DNA of 64,000 bases from JAQVWU01 sp964628455. GTDB lineage: Bacteria > Bacillota > Clostridia > Oscillospirales > CAG-272. The stretch covers positions 1 to 64,000 of the forward strand of contig CAZVPD010000002.1 in the NCBI GenBank assembly GCA_964628455.1. The letters are read 5' to 3'. Of the stretch, positions 17,782 through 26,620 are shown in pieces. Positions within the stretch are counted from its first letter, which is position 1. Each line of letters opens with the position of its first letter. A model generated the notes under the pieces. That model was not told the origin of the DNA. It saw only the letters and a list, made by a program, of their open reading frames with translations, and ran no database searches. A program made the translations under genes and the position numbers.

Positions 17782-18984
17782 TCAGACGTTTTTGATCATA
17801 TAACCCAGAAGATTAAAACCTTGTCCGATAAATAATCCTGTTTTGCCGCATGCCTCTTCCGTGAAGATTTCAACACCGTTGAGAATCAGGTCACTCGAAT
17901 AAATAATAAAGGGAACCGGGTCGGATGTATGTGTACGCAAAGCAACGGGAGTAGGATGATCCGGAAGTATCATCAGCTTAAACGGTTCGCTTCCCGATTG
18001 CAGATAATTCAGGAGCGGGCCTAAAACGAACTTGTCTATATACTCGATCGCTTTAATTTTATTCGCGAGTTCTGCGCGGTGTCCGCATTCGTCCGGAGCT
18101 TCGACATGAATATAGACGAAGTCGGAATCGCTTTCGAAGGCGCGGATTGCGGCTTCGGCTTTGCCTTTATAATTTGTGTGGATGTTTCCGGTTGCACCTT
18201 CGACATTTACAACATTCATTCCGGCGCACAGCCCGATCCCTTTGATCAGATCAACGGCAGAAATCACAGTCGCGTCAAGGTTCCATTTTTCTTTGAAAGA
18301 GGGGAGAGAAGGCTTTTTTCCGGGACTCCACAACCAGATGGAATTTGCCGGTTTTAATCCATTCTTTAAACGAGAAAGATTCAGAGGATGCAGGGATAAT
18401 ATTTTATAACTCTTTTTTTGCATGGTCAGAAAAGGTTCCGGCGGCAGATAATCGCCGATTTTTTGCCCGAGAATGTCATGAGGCCTCATAAAATCCGTAA
18501 AAGAAGGGGCGTTCTTCCACAACAGGCAGTGCCGGTAACTGACTCCGGTATAAAAACGTATGTTTTCGTCACCGACAGCGTCGTTCAGGAATTTGACCAG
18601 AATATCCGCTTCGGAAGTTTCTATTTCGTCCGAACTGTGGTCGGTCATTATAAAAGAATCGTAATCCGTATTTTCCGAACCGAGTGTGACAAGGTTGCAG
18701 CGGAATGCCGTGTCATCGGGCGACATCTCGAGCCCCATGGCAGCCGCTTCGAGAGGAGAACGACCTTTGGAGTATACGGCAGGGTCATAGGACAATATGG
18801 CCAGGTTTGCCGTGTCGCTTTCCGGCACCATGCCCGCGGGGATATTCGAAACCGTTCCCGCCAGTGAAGTTCGCGCAAGCAGGTCCATATTGGGTTTTTG
18901 CGCGATTTCCATCGGCGTTCTGCCGCCTAAAGATTCAATTTTGTAATCAGCCATTCCGTCGCAAATTAAAACACAGTATTTCAT
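17782..18984 (-). CDS. ApgM-type phosphoglycerate mutase-like protein, possible homoserine kinase (TIGR02535 type)
   Basis: 400-residue alkaline-phosphatase-superfamily protein: DGMAD at residues 9-13, the ESDTANLAILSYDP block near 55-68, HVEAPDECGH and the C-terminal PDHPTP metal site are all present. The family contains archaeal 2,3-bisphosphoglycerate-independent phosphoglycerate mutases. A clostridial branch has been proposed (TIGR02535) to be a homoserine kinase because it clusters with threonine genes. Here thrC lies on the same strand 2.8 kb downstream, compatible with that role but not proof. A promoter precedes it; 49 bases separate it from lepB. Confidence 0.82.
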   Translation of the reverse strand: MKYCVLICDGMADYKIESLGGRTPMEIAQKPNMDLLARTSLAGTVSNIPAGMVPESDTANLAILSYDPAVYSKGRSPLEAAAMGLEMSPDDTAFRCNLVTLGSENTDYDSFIMTDHSSDEIETSEADILVKFLNDAVGDENIRFYTGVSYRHCLLWKNAPSFTDFMRPHDILGQKIGDYLPPEPFLTMQKKSYKILSLHPLNLSRLKNGLKPANSIWLWSPGKKPSLPSFKEKWNLDATVISAVDLIKGIGLCAGMNVVNVEGATGNIHTNYKGKAEAAIRAFESDSDFVYIHVEAPDECGHRAELANKIKAIEYIDKFVLGPLLNYLQSGSEPFKLMILPDHPTPVALRTHTSDPVPFIIYSSDLILNGVEIFTEEACGKTGLFIGQGFNLLGYMIKNV

Positions 18985-19039
18985 TGATCGTTAATCTTTT
19001 CTGTTATTAATCGGAATTTATTGATCCCGTATTCTGTTT

Positions 19040-19068
19040 ATTATATCACAGGAAGCAGTTATTAACAA
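19040..19068 (-). promoter_or_regulatory. Promoter of apgM and perhaps the lepB run
   Basis: Minus strand TTGTTA (19063-19068), 17-base spacer, TATAAT (19040-19045). Confidence 0.6.
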
Positions 19069-19098
19069 TACCAATAAATAAATTTTTTATAAATAAAA

Positions 19099-19127
19099 TT
19101 GACATGCGATGTCCGGGATGATATAAT
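19099..19127 (+). promoter_or_regulatory. Promoter of the glycosyltransferase gene
   Basis: Perfect consensus: TTGACA (19099-19104), 17-base spacer, TATAAT (19122-19127). The leader is about 80 bases. Confidence 0.8.
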
Positions 19128-19214
19128 CGTTAAAGAATATAAATCAGAATACGTTAAATAATATGATATAAAACAAAAAAGCGTATATTCATGATTAAAA
19201 TAAAAGGATTATTT

Positions 19215-20435
19215 ATGGAACCTAAAAAGAAGCTGCTGATTATCGGCATTATAATGAACTGTGCCGGAACAGAGAAGTCTTTTCTCTCGTTTGCGAACTG
19301 TCTCGATTATTCGCGTTATGATGTCGACTTGCTGCTTGCCAGGAAAACAGGCGAATTATTCGGAAGCATACCGAAAGAAATAAACGTTATCGAACTGCCT
19401 GACCGGGAACACGCGGATATGTTTTTGTTATCGGGGAAAAATGCGGTCAGAACGATCTGGAACTGTTTTTGCAGAAAAAATCCATTCATTATTTTTATGA
19501 TTTTGCCTTATCTGGTCAGAATTGTTTTAAGTCCGCTGAAACGCGCCGATATTGCCACGGAATTATGGTGTTCTCTTCTGCAGCGATTTGATGTCCTTGA
19601 AAAGGAATATGATATAGCGGCTGCTTACTGGGGAGACAGGACTATGTTTTACATGGCAGATAAGGTCAGGGCGAAAAAGAAGGTCGCATGGCTGCATTTC
19701 GATTACGAAAATCCCCCCCGTAACGATGGGATTTATTTAGGATATTTTAGGAAATGTGACAGGGTCGTCACGGTATCCGAAAAAATCAAGGAAAATCTTG
19801 CCGCAAAATTTCCCGCTATTGCAGACCGTTTTATAACCATAGAAAATATAAACCGGCCCAAACATATATGGAATCTGGCTCTGCAGGGAGAAAGTTATCC
19901 CGACAGGTCTTTCACGGGTAAACGGTTGCTGACCATAGCACGCATCAGCGGACAAAAAGGAATAGACCTTGCAATCGAAGCTCTGAAATTTTTGTGTAAG
20001 GATGAACTGAATGTCAGATGGTATATTATCGGGGGGGGAGAAAAAGAGGAAGTTGACAATATAAAAGCAAAAGCGGTGCAGGAAGGCGTTGCCCATATGC
20101 TTATTCTGCTCGGAACCAAACAGAACCCGTATCCGTTTATAAGAGACTGTGACGTTTATGTCCAGCCGTCAAGATACGAAGGGAAACCGATAACAGTCGA
20201 AGAAGCCAAAATCATGTATAAACCTATTGTCGCAACGAATTATTTATCCGCTGCGGAACAGCTTGAATACGGTGAACTCGGTATCGTCACGGATATAAGC
20301 GGCAGTGCGTTGTATGGGGGTATCCGGCGAATGCTGGATGATATCGCTATCCGTGAAGGATTTACCTCCAGATTGTCGGGACGCGATTTCGGAAATTCCG
20401 ATGAGATCGAAAAATTCTACAGAATTACCGAATAA
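19215..20435 (+). CDS. GT4-like glycosyltransferase
   Basis: 406 residues with a GT-B layout: an N-terminal acceptor domain (LLIIGIIMNCAGTEKS) and a C-terminal donor domain containing RLLTIARISGQKGIDLAIEA, an inner IIGGGEKEEV strand and PSRYEGKPITVEEA, where the E-x7-E motif of family 4 sits. It probably transfers a sugar to a cell-surface glycan or lipid; the acceptor is unknown. An in-frame ATG at 19191 lacks a ribosome binding site; AAAAGGA precedes the ATG at 19215. It is monocistronic and precedes rplS and the surface lipoproteins. Confidence 0.85.
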   Translation: MEPKKKLLIIGIIMNCAGTEKSFLSFANCLDYSRYDVDLLLARKTGELFGSIPKEINVIELPDREHADMFLLSGKNAVRTIWNCFCRKNPFIIFMILPYLVRIVLSPLKRADIATELWCSLLQRFDVLEKEYDIAAAYWGDRTMFYMADKVRAKKKVAWLHFDYENPPRNDGIYLGYFRKCDRVVTVSEKIKENLAAKFPAIADRFITIENINRPKHIWNLALQGESYPDRSFTGKRLLTIARISGQKGIDLAIEALKFLCKDELNVRWYIIGGGEKEEVDNIKAKAVQEGVAHMLILLGTKQNPYPFIRDCDVYVQPSRYEGKPITVEEAKIMYKPIVATNYLSAAEQLEYGELGIVTDISGSALYGGIRRMLDDIAIREGFTSRLSGRDFGNSDEIEKFYRITE

Positions 20436-20549
20436 ACATACCTGATCCCGCATAAAGAACGGTCGTTCATTCCGGACGGCAGTCTGCGTTCACTGCAATC
20501 TCATATTACCGTAACTGTTTAAACTTTTTATAAACAATTATCAAAACTC

Positions 20550-20578
20550 TTGCATAATATATAATTTTATGATAGAAT
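20550..20578 (+). promoter_or_regulatory. Promoter of rplS
   Basis: TTGCAT (20550-20555), 17-base spacer, TAGAAT (20573-20578), followed by a leader of about 105 bases before the start codon. Confidence 0.65.
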
Positions 20579-20585
20579 ACTGTCG

Positions 20586-20666
20586 CTGTGCAGTATTTTT
20601 AACTTCCGGTTGGTATTTCACAGCATCAATAAGGACAGTCCTCTGCAATGCTCCGCACGAATGTCC
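20586..20666 (+). promoter_or_regulatory. Structured rplS leader, possible L19 autoregulatory element
   Basis: Two short helices can form in the leader: CTGTG (20586-20590) with CACAG (20619-20623), and GGACA (20633-20637) with TGTCC (20662-20666), the second ending just before the GGAGG. An L19 leader motif exists in Firmicutes; I cannot confirm that this is it without a covariance search. Confidence 0.35.
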
Positions 20667-20689
20667 ACTATATAAGGAGGAAGCCGAAT

Positions 20690-21031
20690 ATGGATAAGAT
20701 ACAGGCTTTTACAAGCGAGCAGTTAAGACAGGACATGCCGGTTTTAAATATCGGAGACAGTGTCAAGGTTTACAACAAGATCAAGGAAGGCGCCAGAGAG
20801 AGAATTCAGATTTTCGAAGGAACGATTATCGCCCGCAGCGGAAGCGGACTTACCGAGACCTTTACCGTCCGTCATATTTCATACGGCATAGGTGTGGAAA
20901 AGATCTTTCCGGTGCATTCACCCAATGTTCAGAAAGTGGAAATTACCCGTCACGGTAAGATAAGGCGTGCAAAACTGTATTATTTGCGCGAAAAAGTGGG
21001 TAAAAAATCAAAAGTCAAGGAACTTATATAA
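20690..21031 (+). CDS. rplS: 50S ribosomal protein L19
   Basis: 113 residues, the usual L19 length. The protein opens with MDKIQAFTSEQL and contains the conserved PVLNIGDSVKVY, FEGTIIARSGSGLTETFTVR and IEKIFPVHSPN-like stretch, ending in the basic RRAKLYYLREKVGKKSK. It sits at the 30S/50S interface. The start at 20690 is set by AAGGAGG nine bases upstream; a frame-open upstream ATG at 20648 has no such signal. It is separated from lepB, with which it is often clustered. Confidence 0.97.
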   Translation: MDKIQAFTSEQLRQDMPVLNIGDSVKVYNKIKEGARERIQIFEGTIIARSGSGLTETFTVRHISYGIGVEKIFPVHSPNVQKVEITRHGKIRRAKLYYLREKVGKKSKVKELI

Positions 21032-21079
21032 ATTTCTGCAGAACGGTTTATAGGATCTTTGAGTTGGAAGTATGATCGG

Positions 21080-21136
21080 AAATTCACATAAATCCCATTT
21101 TGCAGTCGACAGATGACAAAGGGTTTATGTGAATTT
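21080..21136 (+). terminator. Terminator after rplS
   Basis: AAATTCACATAAA (21080-21092) pairs with its complement (21124-21136); an adjacent CCC/GGG extends the helix, and a T-rich tail follows. Confidence 0.75.
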
Positions 21137-21259
21137 TTATAATAATATGCAAATTGAATTTTTAATCCTGCCGGCAAGGGATTAAAAATATTATAGATCC
21201 GTATTTGGTATCCCTGTTAAAATTCCACATATTTCATTGCCGGAGAAACGGTCCTTTTC

Positions 21260-23461
21260 ATGAAAATCAGTACGATGATAAAATCCGGGGCAGTCATACT
21301 GCTCGTATCTTTTGTTTTGTTCTCGGCATATTCCTGCGAGTCGGAACCGGATACTGCCGGAACCGGGATTATAATCGGTGAAGACGGCTGGCTTTTTGAA
21401 GAGGAGGACGGCAAGTTCAGCGAACTCGGTGATTATACCGGAAAGACTTTATTTACGGAACAGGAACTGGAACAGATTCTTAAAACGGTTAAGGCCAAAC
21501 GTACTTTTTTCGCAAAAACGAATACCGATCTTATCATAGTGATCATTCCCGATAAAATGAATGTATACAGCGACCGGTTGCCTGCGGAGATCCGGGCGCA
21601 GCGCTCAGCCGATACCCGTATCAAGCAGGTATACGATTATATCAAAAAAAATACGCGGATAACAATGGTCGATTTAAGCGAACTTTTTTCGATGAATTAT
21701 ACGGCTTTTGACCTGTATGAGCGTACCGATTCCATGCTTTCCGATATGGGGGCTTATCTTGCATATACCGAAATAGTAAAAGCCGTCAATTCTTTGAATA
21801 TTGCCGAATTGAATCTTGCCGGACTTGATTCGTTTCTTGTGGATATAGCAGATGATCAGGGATTGGAATTTGCCGAACGTATAGACGCGCAGTCACGCTA
21901 TAAAAACAAAACGATATCTCTGACCTATAAAAACGAGCTGCCTTATATCGTTGAAGAAGCCGGCAAATATGATATCGAAAACCTGAGTGTTACGGTCATA
22001 GACGAAGACAAACGCGACCCCGCATTCAGATATACGAATTTGATGATTTACGGCACGGAAAATTTAAAAAAAATCGGGAATTTCACTTCCCTTACATTTA
22101 AAAGCGCAGGATACACCGAAGGATTCATCACGGATGCGGAGGCAACGACTGCATTGAAACCCAATCAGGCTGTTTTTTTGATCGGCGAAAAGGAATTAAA
22201 TGAACTGCTTGAAAACAAATCGGTCAACGAGGAGTTGCTGGCAAGTTCGGAGACAAATACACCTCCCCCTTCACAAGGACAGGAGAACGATCCCGATCCG
22301 GTACCTACTTCGCTCGAACTCATCCCGCCCGATGAAAACACATGCGCCGCTCCCATTGTAACCGGGAAAACGTTTGCGGACCCGGCGCGTCTTGTTGTCG
22401 CAGGTGTCACCGAAGCGGGTACGACGATTCATGCCTCCGGGGGCAGGGAAGAGCTCGAATATTACGCTTACGACGGAATATTTTTACTCGATATCGAATG
22501 CAGTCCCGAGGTTAAAAAGATCGAACTTTACGCTTATGCCGAAAATAAAAACAACAGCGAAATCACAACCGTTACCGTCACAGGTTCTATGAACAGAGAT
22601 GATAAGGGGGTGTGTATCGGGAAAGACGGTCATCTTCATATAAGCGCAACCATGTATGATTTTCTCGGTTCGAATTTATATCCTGCAGGAACTCTGTCGG
22701 CAAAGCGAAGAAATCTTGAAAAACAACTGTCGGAAATCAGGAAAGTTTCGCCGAATTCCAAACTGATCGTTATGATTGCGCCGAATCATTCGACCATCTA
22801 TCCCGAAACGATGCCGGACTGGCTTCAGGAACAAAGGCAGGAAAATGCGGATTCAAAACTCGGACAAATGTATAAGGAAATGCAGGGATCCGAGGTGATT
22901 TTCCCTAATCTGACAGAACTGCTTCTAAGTAAAAAAACCGACGATACGCTGCTGTATCAGAAAACCGATACGCACTGGAACGAACTGGGGGCGTATTATG
23001 CGTATGAGTATATCATGAATGAATATATAGCGCCCGATTTCCCTGCGGCTGCGGCGATCCCGCTCTCCGAATTCGAAGTTTTTACCAAATCTGTTCCCGG
23101 GGGAGATATGCTGAATTTTTTGGGTTTCAATCTCGATCTTGCACGGGAAATAGCCGTTTATGTGCGGCCTAAAACTTTTACATCGGTTACGGGCTATGAC
23201 AAACCTTTCAGAATGAATTTCGAGAACAACTGGACCAGCGAAACTCATGCGTTTAAAAAAGAAGATCCGGAACTGCCTTCTATGTTTATGACGCGCGATT
23301 CGTTCAGTACGAATCTGATCATGTTTTTTGCCGAAAACTTCAGGGAATCCTATTTTAACGGCATGTGGAGTTATAATATTGACATGGATTATATACGTCA
23401 GAACAAACCGGATTATGTGATCATTGAAGCTGTTGAAAGAAATATAGACGCAATAGGATGA
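21260..23461 (+). CDS. Lipoprotein with two AlgX/AlgJ-like (SGNH-type) domains, first copy degenerate
   Basis: 733 residues. A signal sequence ends in AYSC (Cys26), a plausible lipobox. A first AlgX/AlgJ-like domain (about 35-300: EDGWLF, the Y-T-G turn, IIVIIPDK) has TDS at 156-158 where the catalytic DTHW should be. A linker of about 130 residues with a predicted beta-sandwich follows. The second domain (about 449-733) is complete: GKDGHLH, IAPNHSTIYPE, DTHW at 570-573 and nucleophile candidate Ser681 in TRDSFS. Family members O-acetylate exopolysaccharides, usually with an MBOAT partner; none is visible here. The acylated substrate is unknown. A paralogue follows. Confidence 0.75.
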   Translation: MKISTMIKSGAVILLVSFVLFSAYSCESEPDTAGTGIIIGEDGWLFEEEDGKFSELGDYTGKTLFTEQELEQILKTVKAKRTFFAKTNTDLIIVIIPDKMNVYSDRLPAEIRAQRSADTRIKQVYDYIKKNTRITMVDLSELFSMNYTAFDLYERTDSMLSDMGAYLAYTEIVKAVNSLNIAELNLAGLDSFLVDIADDQGLEFAERIDAQSRYKNKTISLTYKNELPYIVEEAGKYDIENLSVTVIDEDKRDPAFRYTNLMIYGTENLKKIGNFTSLTFKSAGYTEGFITDAEATTALKPNQAVFLIGEKELNELLENKSVNEELLASSETNTPPPSQGQENDPDPVPTSLELIPPDENTCAAPIVTGKTFADPARLVVAGVTEAGTTIHASGGREELEYYAYDGIFLLDIECSPEVKKIELYAYAENKNNSEITTVTVTGSMNRDDKGVCIGKDGHLHISATMYDFLGSNLYPAGTLSAKRRNLEKQLSEIRKVSPNSKLIVMIAPNHSTIYPETMPDWLQEQRQENADSKLGQMYKEMQGSEVIFPNLTELLLSKKTDDTLLYQKTDTHWNELGAYYAYEYIMNEYIAPDFPAAAAIPLSEFEVFTKSVPGGDMLNFLGFNLDLAREIAVYVRPKTFTSVTGYDKPFRMNFENNWTSETHAFKKEDPELPSMFMTRDSFSTNLIMFFAENFRESYFNGMWSYNIDMDYIRQNKPDYVIIEAVERNIDAIG

Positions 23462-23498
23462 AAAACAAGCGGAGATCCGTTGTTATCTCATCCGTATC

Positions 23499-25625
23499 AT
23501 GCGAATGCGGGGTGTTGGTTTGAAATATAGGAATTTACGGCGGTTTTTGATGTTGATTATTTTACTTTTAACCGCTGCCGCAGCTTCATGCGGTAAAAAC
23601 GTTTCAAACGGAGTCATATTCGGCAGAAATAATTTTCTCTTCAACACAAATGCCGGCGGTTATGATTATATTGCCGATTTCAACGGTGAAATTCCCTATA
23701 CGGATGATGAGCTTCAGCTGATTTACAATGCGCTGAACAAACGGCAGCTTGCTTACGGCAACAGCGGGATCGCATATATGGTTGCCGTTATTCCGAATTC
23801 GCAGACCGTCTATCCGGAATATATGCCGTCAGAATACGGAGAATTAAGCGGAAGCACGAGACTGAAACAGGTCGCCGCATACGTTGAGCAGATGGGCGGT
23901 ATAAACATGCTCGATCTGACGCAGGTGCTGACGGAATCGAAAAACAAAGGCCAGCTGTATCATAATACCGAAAATTCGCTGAATGCCCTGGGCGCATATT
24001 ACGCGTATGCCGCTGTATACGAGCGGCTTCCGGAAAAAATGCGCACAAAGAATGTGTTGAATTCGGAACTTGTAAAGAAAGTCTCGAAAGAAAAAACAAA
24101 GGGATTGTCTCTTGCCGTCCTGTCCGGAGCCGACATTGAAAACAACACCTATTTTCTGAATATCGGCGATGAGGAAACAGTGTATTCGGTACTCGGCAGC
24201 ACAGAAATTCTGGTGTCGACTTACGTAAAAATCGGCTTCAAGGACAGGATCCCCACGGTGCCCGCAATTCTCCTGGATTTGGCCGATCAGTCCGACCTCG
24301 ATGTTTTTATGCCTTATTTTTCCAGCACTTACGGCAGCGTCGGATATAAGCTGAATTACAATTACAGCCCGGGGGCTGTAAATTCCGTGGCACCCAAAAC
24401 CGCAGTTCAGATTCTGCATGAGGATATGCTTTCCTCGCTCCTTGATGATGAAGTCAATCAGACGTATAACGCTGCCTTGAAGCCCGGAGACGACCCGACG
24501 ACTGCGATGACTCCCGTTCTGCTTTCAAAGGTAATGACCGACAGGAAAACAGCCTGTCTTATCGGAACGGTTGAAGCCGGTTCTGTGATAACGGTTTCCG
24601 GTCCGGGTTTGGAAACTTTCACGGCGTATCCGCAGCACGAACGCTTCTTTATTCCCGTTCCCCTCGATAAGGGCGAAAGCATTACGGTTTCTCTTATTGC
24701 TTCCGTTGAAGGCAAAAACAGCAGTTCCGCGCTTGAAGTACCCGTGGCATATTCCGAAGGTGCGGGAGGACTGACTGTTTTTGCGGGAAAATATTCGCAG
24801 CTGCATTATCCGGATACACTGGCCGATTATTACTGCACAAACCTGTTTACCGACAACCAGATGGTAAAAATGGAAAGCAGACTTTTGAAAAAACTCGCAA
24901 AAATACGCAAGGCGAGCGGCAGGGAAACGAAACTTTTATTTCTGATTCCGCCCGATGCCATCACGGCGTATCCGGAAACAGCAACGGATGAAATGACAGA
25001 AAAGAAAAAAAGCGACTACTCCCGCCTTAAGCAAATAGAGGATTATTATGCGGACAGCAAAGACATCATCATCGTCAACCTGACCGAAACGATGCTTCAG
25101 AATAAAGACAAAGGCAAATTGTATTACCAGACGGATACGCACTGGAATACTCTGGGGTCCTATTTGGGCTATTATAAAATGATGCAGGTTATCTCACGGG
25201 AATTTCCCGCGGCTGCGCCGCGTGAGATATCCGAATATAATATTTATCAGCAGTATGACGCCGGCGGTGACCTTGCGAATTTTCTCGGTGTCGATACCGG
25301 TCTGGTAAGCGAATATAAAACTTTCTGCACACCCTCTTTTACGAACCGGGCTGTCATCACCAACTATTTCAGCGGATCGCCGGATTATGTTTACAGCGAT
25401 CAGATAAAATGTGTCGTCGATAACAAAGAACTTCCCAATGCCATTATGATATGTGATTCATTCGGAGCCAATCTGCTTGATTTTGTAACGGACGCTTTCG
25501 GTATACTGGTTCGCCAGACTATGTGGGAGTATAAAACCGATACGGAACTGATCGCGGAAGTTCAGCCGGACTATTATATACAGGTTATGGTTGAGCGCAA
25601 TATGGCGAGTTTTGTAGTCGGATAA
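23499..25625 (+). CDS. Lipoprotein with two AlgX/AlgJ-like (SGNH-type) domains, paralogue of the preceding gene
   Basis: 708 residues, same architecture as its neighbour. A lipoprotein signal ends in AAASC (Cys31). The first AlgX-like domain carries TENS in place of DTHW; a linker domain follows; the second domain is complete with DTHW at 546-549 and Ser654 in CDSFGANL. The start is uncertain: ATG at 23499 or 23505, or TTG at 23520, which has GCGGGGTG just upstream and would give a compact signal peptide starting MKYRNLRRF. Only 37 bases separate it from the previous gene, so both are one operon ended by the 25653-25700 hairpin. Confidence 0.73.
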   Translation: MRMRGVGLKYRNLRRFLMLIILLLTAAAASCGKNVSNGVIFGRNNFLFNTNAGGYDYIADFNGEIPYTDDELQLIYNALNKRQLAYGNSGIAYMVAVIPNSQTVYPEYMPSEYGELSGSTRLKQVAAYVEQMGGINMLDLTQVLTESKNKGQLYHNTENSLNALGAYYAYAAVYERLPEKMRTKNVLNSELVKKVSKEKTKGLSLAVLSGADIENNTYFLNIGDEETVYSVLGSTEILVSTYVKIGFKDRIPTVPAILLDLADQSDLDVFMPYFSSTYGSVGYKLNYNYSPGAVNSVAPKTAVQILHEDMLSSLLDDEVNQTYNAALKPGDDPTTAMTPVLLSKVMTDRKTACLIGTVEAGSVITVSGPGLETFTAYPQHERFFIPVPLDKGESITVSLIASVEGKNSSSALEVPVAYSEGAGGLTVFAGKYSQLHYPDTLADYYCTNLFTDNQMVKMESRLLKKLAKIRKASGRETKLLFLIPPDAITAYPETATDEMTEKKKSDYSRLKQIEDYYADSKDIIIVNLTETMLQNKDKGKLYYQTDTHWNTLGSYLGYYKMMQVISREFPAAAPREISEYNIYQQYDAGGDLANFLGVDTGLVSEYKTFCTPSFTNRAVITNYFSGSPDYVYSDQIKCVVDNKELPNAIMICDSFGANLLDFVTDAFGILVRQTMWEYKTDTELIAEVQPDYYIQVMVERNMASFVVG

Positions 25626-25652
25626 ACGCTGCGGATCAAACATGATAAGATC

Positions 25653-25700
25653 AAACGGCAAAACAGTCGGGCTTCAAACGGCCTGACTGTTTTGCCGTTT
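25653..25700. terminator. Strong bidirectional terminator after the AlgX-like pair
   Basis: A perfect 16-bp repeat AAACGGCAAAACAGTC (25653-25668) and its complement (25685-25700), extended by an inner GGGC/GCCT. A T-rich flank follows on the plus strand. It lies between converging genes. Confidence 0.85.
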
Positions 25701-25749
25701 ATAATTTATTTTTACCCGGATGACCGCGACCTGAAAATGCCGTTATCTT

Positions 25750-26409
25750 TTATTTGGTTTTCTGTGCTGCCAGCCATTCGATCAGGTCTGTTGATTCATA
25801 TGCCTGAGTCCATGAGTCGTGTCCCGTGTTTTTAAAAACAGTAAAGGAGGGATTCCCCCCGGTTTCTTTAATAGCCCCGATCATTTCATGCATGCAGGCG
25901 ACAGGCACGACAGAATCGATATCGCCGTGAAAAGCGCGTATCGGAATGTCGCGTAAAACGGAAGCGCGCCACGACTGACCCCCTCCGCAAACCGGAGCCA
26001 GAGCAGAGAAATATCCCGGAAAGGTAAGACCCATTTCCCATGTTCCGAATCCTCCCATGCTTAATCCCGTCAGGCTTATTCTGCTTCGGTCGGCATTGTA
26101 TTCGGACACTATATGTTCGATAAGTTCCATCAGTTCAAAAGCAAGATGGTTCCAGACTTTGTCCGGAGGGCACTGGGGGGACAGAGTGATAACCCGAAGA
26201 TGATGGTAATTTTCGTCATTTGCGAATAATTTCGGAATGCCGTGGATCTTTACCTGTTCGATATCATATCCGCGTTCACCCGCACCGTGCAGAAAAACAA
26301 TCAGCGGGAGCGATTCTTTTTCGGGATCAAAATCACCGGGTGCCGTTAAAAAATACGGTAAAACCGTTGATTTTTCTTTAAACGGAATATATTGCGCTTG
26401 TTTTTTCAT
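25750..26409 (-). CDS. Alpha/beta hydrolase (esterase, dienelactone hydrolase/feruloyl-esterase-like)
   Basis: 219 residues. The hydrolase triad is visible: oxyanion FLHGAGERG (about 38-46), nucleophile in GLSMGGFG, aspartate in HGDIDSVVP and histidine in NTGHDSW. No signal peptide, so it acts in the cytoplasm. The PxxVFLHGAGERG type is common among small carbohydrate esterases, suggesting deacylation of imported oligosaccharides; this is inference. It is divergent from the sugar-binding lipoprotein gene and shares with it an intergenic region containing a dyad over both -35 boxes. Confidence 0.82.
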   Translation of the reverse strand: MKKQAQYIPFKEKSTVLPYFLTAPGDFDPEKESLPLIVFLHGAGERGYDIEQVKIHGIPKLFANDENYHHLRVITLSPQCPPDKVWNHLAFELMELIEHIVSEYNADRSRISLTGLSMGGFGTWEMGLTFPGYFSALAPVCGGGQSWRASVLRDIPIRAFHGDIDSVVPVACMHEMIGAIKETGGNPSFTVFKNTGHDSWTQAYESTDLIEWLAAQKTK

Positions 26410-26506
26410 AATTCAGTAACACTTCCTCTGCAGAGAACAGACGGCGTGCGGTGAACCGGATCGGGACGGAGTCATCACATCGTCCGCTTTTTTTATTCTT
26501 TATAGT

Positions 26507-26535
26507 ATTCTACTTTAAAATAAACCGGATGTCAA
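26507..26535 (-). promoter_or_regulatory. Promoter of the alpha/beta hydrolase gene
   Basis: Minus strand TTGACA (26530-26535), 17-base spacer, TAGAAT (26507-26512). The -35 box overlaps the left arm of the 26534-26569 inverted repeat. Confidence 0.7.
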
Positions 26536-26569
26536 TCAATCATGAAGATTTTTAAATTCATGATTGATT
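26534..26569. promoter_or_regulatory. Perfect 13-bp inverted repeat overlapping two divergent -35 boxes (candidate operator)
   Basis: AATCAATCATGAA (26534-26546), ten-base spacer, TTCATGATTGATT (26557-26569). Each arm touches the -35 element of one of two divergent promoters. A run of ten Ts follows on the plus strand, so an AT-rich intrinsic terminator is the alternative reading, though there is no upstream plus-strand gene close by to terminate. Confidence 0.5.
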
Positions 26570-26591
26570 TTTTTTTTATTTCCGTTATAAT
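26564..26591 (+). promoter_or_regulatory. Promoter of the solute-binding lipoprotein operon
   Basis: TTGATT (26564-26569), 16-base spacer made mostly of T, TATAAT (26586-26591), followed after 20 bases by GAGGTG. Confidence 0.6.
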
Positions 26592-26620
26592 GATATTAAA
26601 TAAAACTAAAGAGGTGCGCC

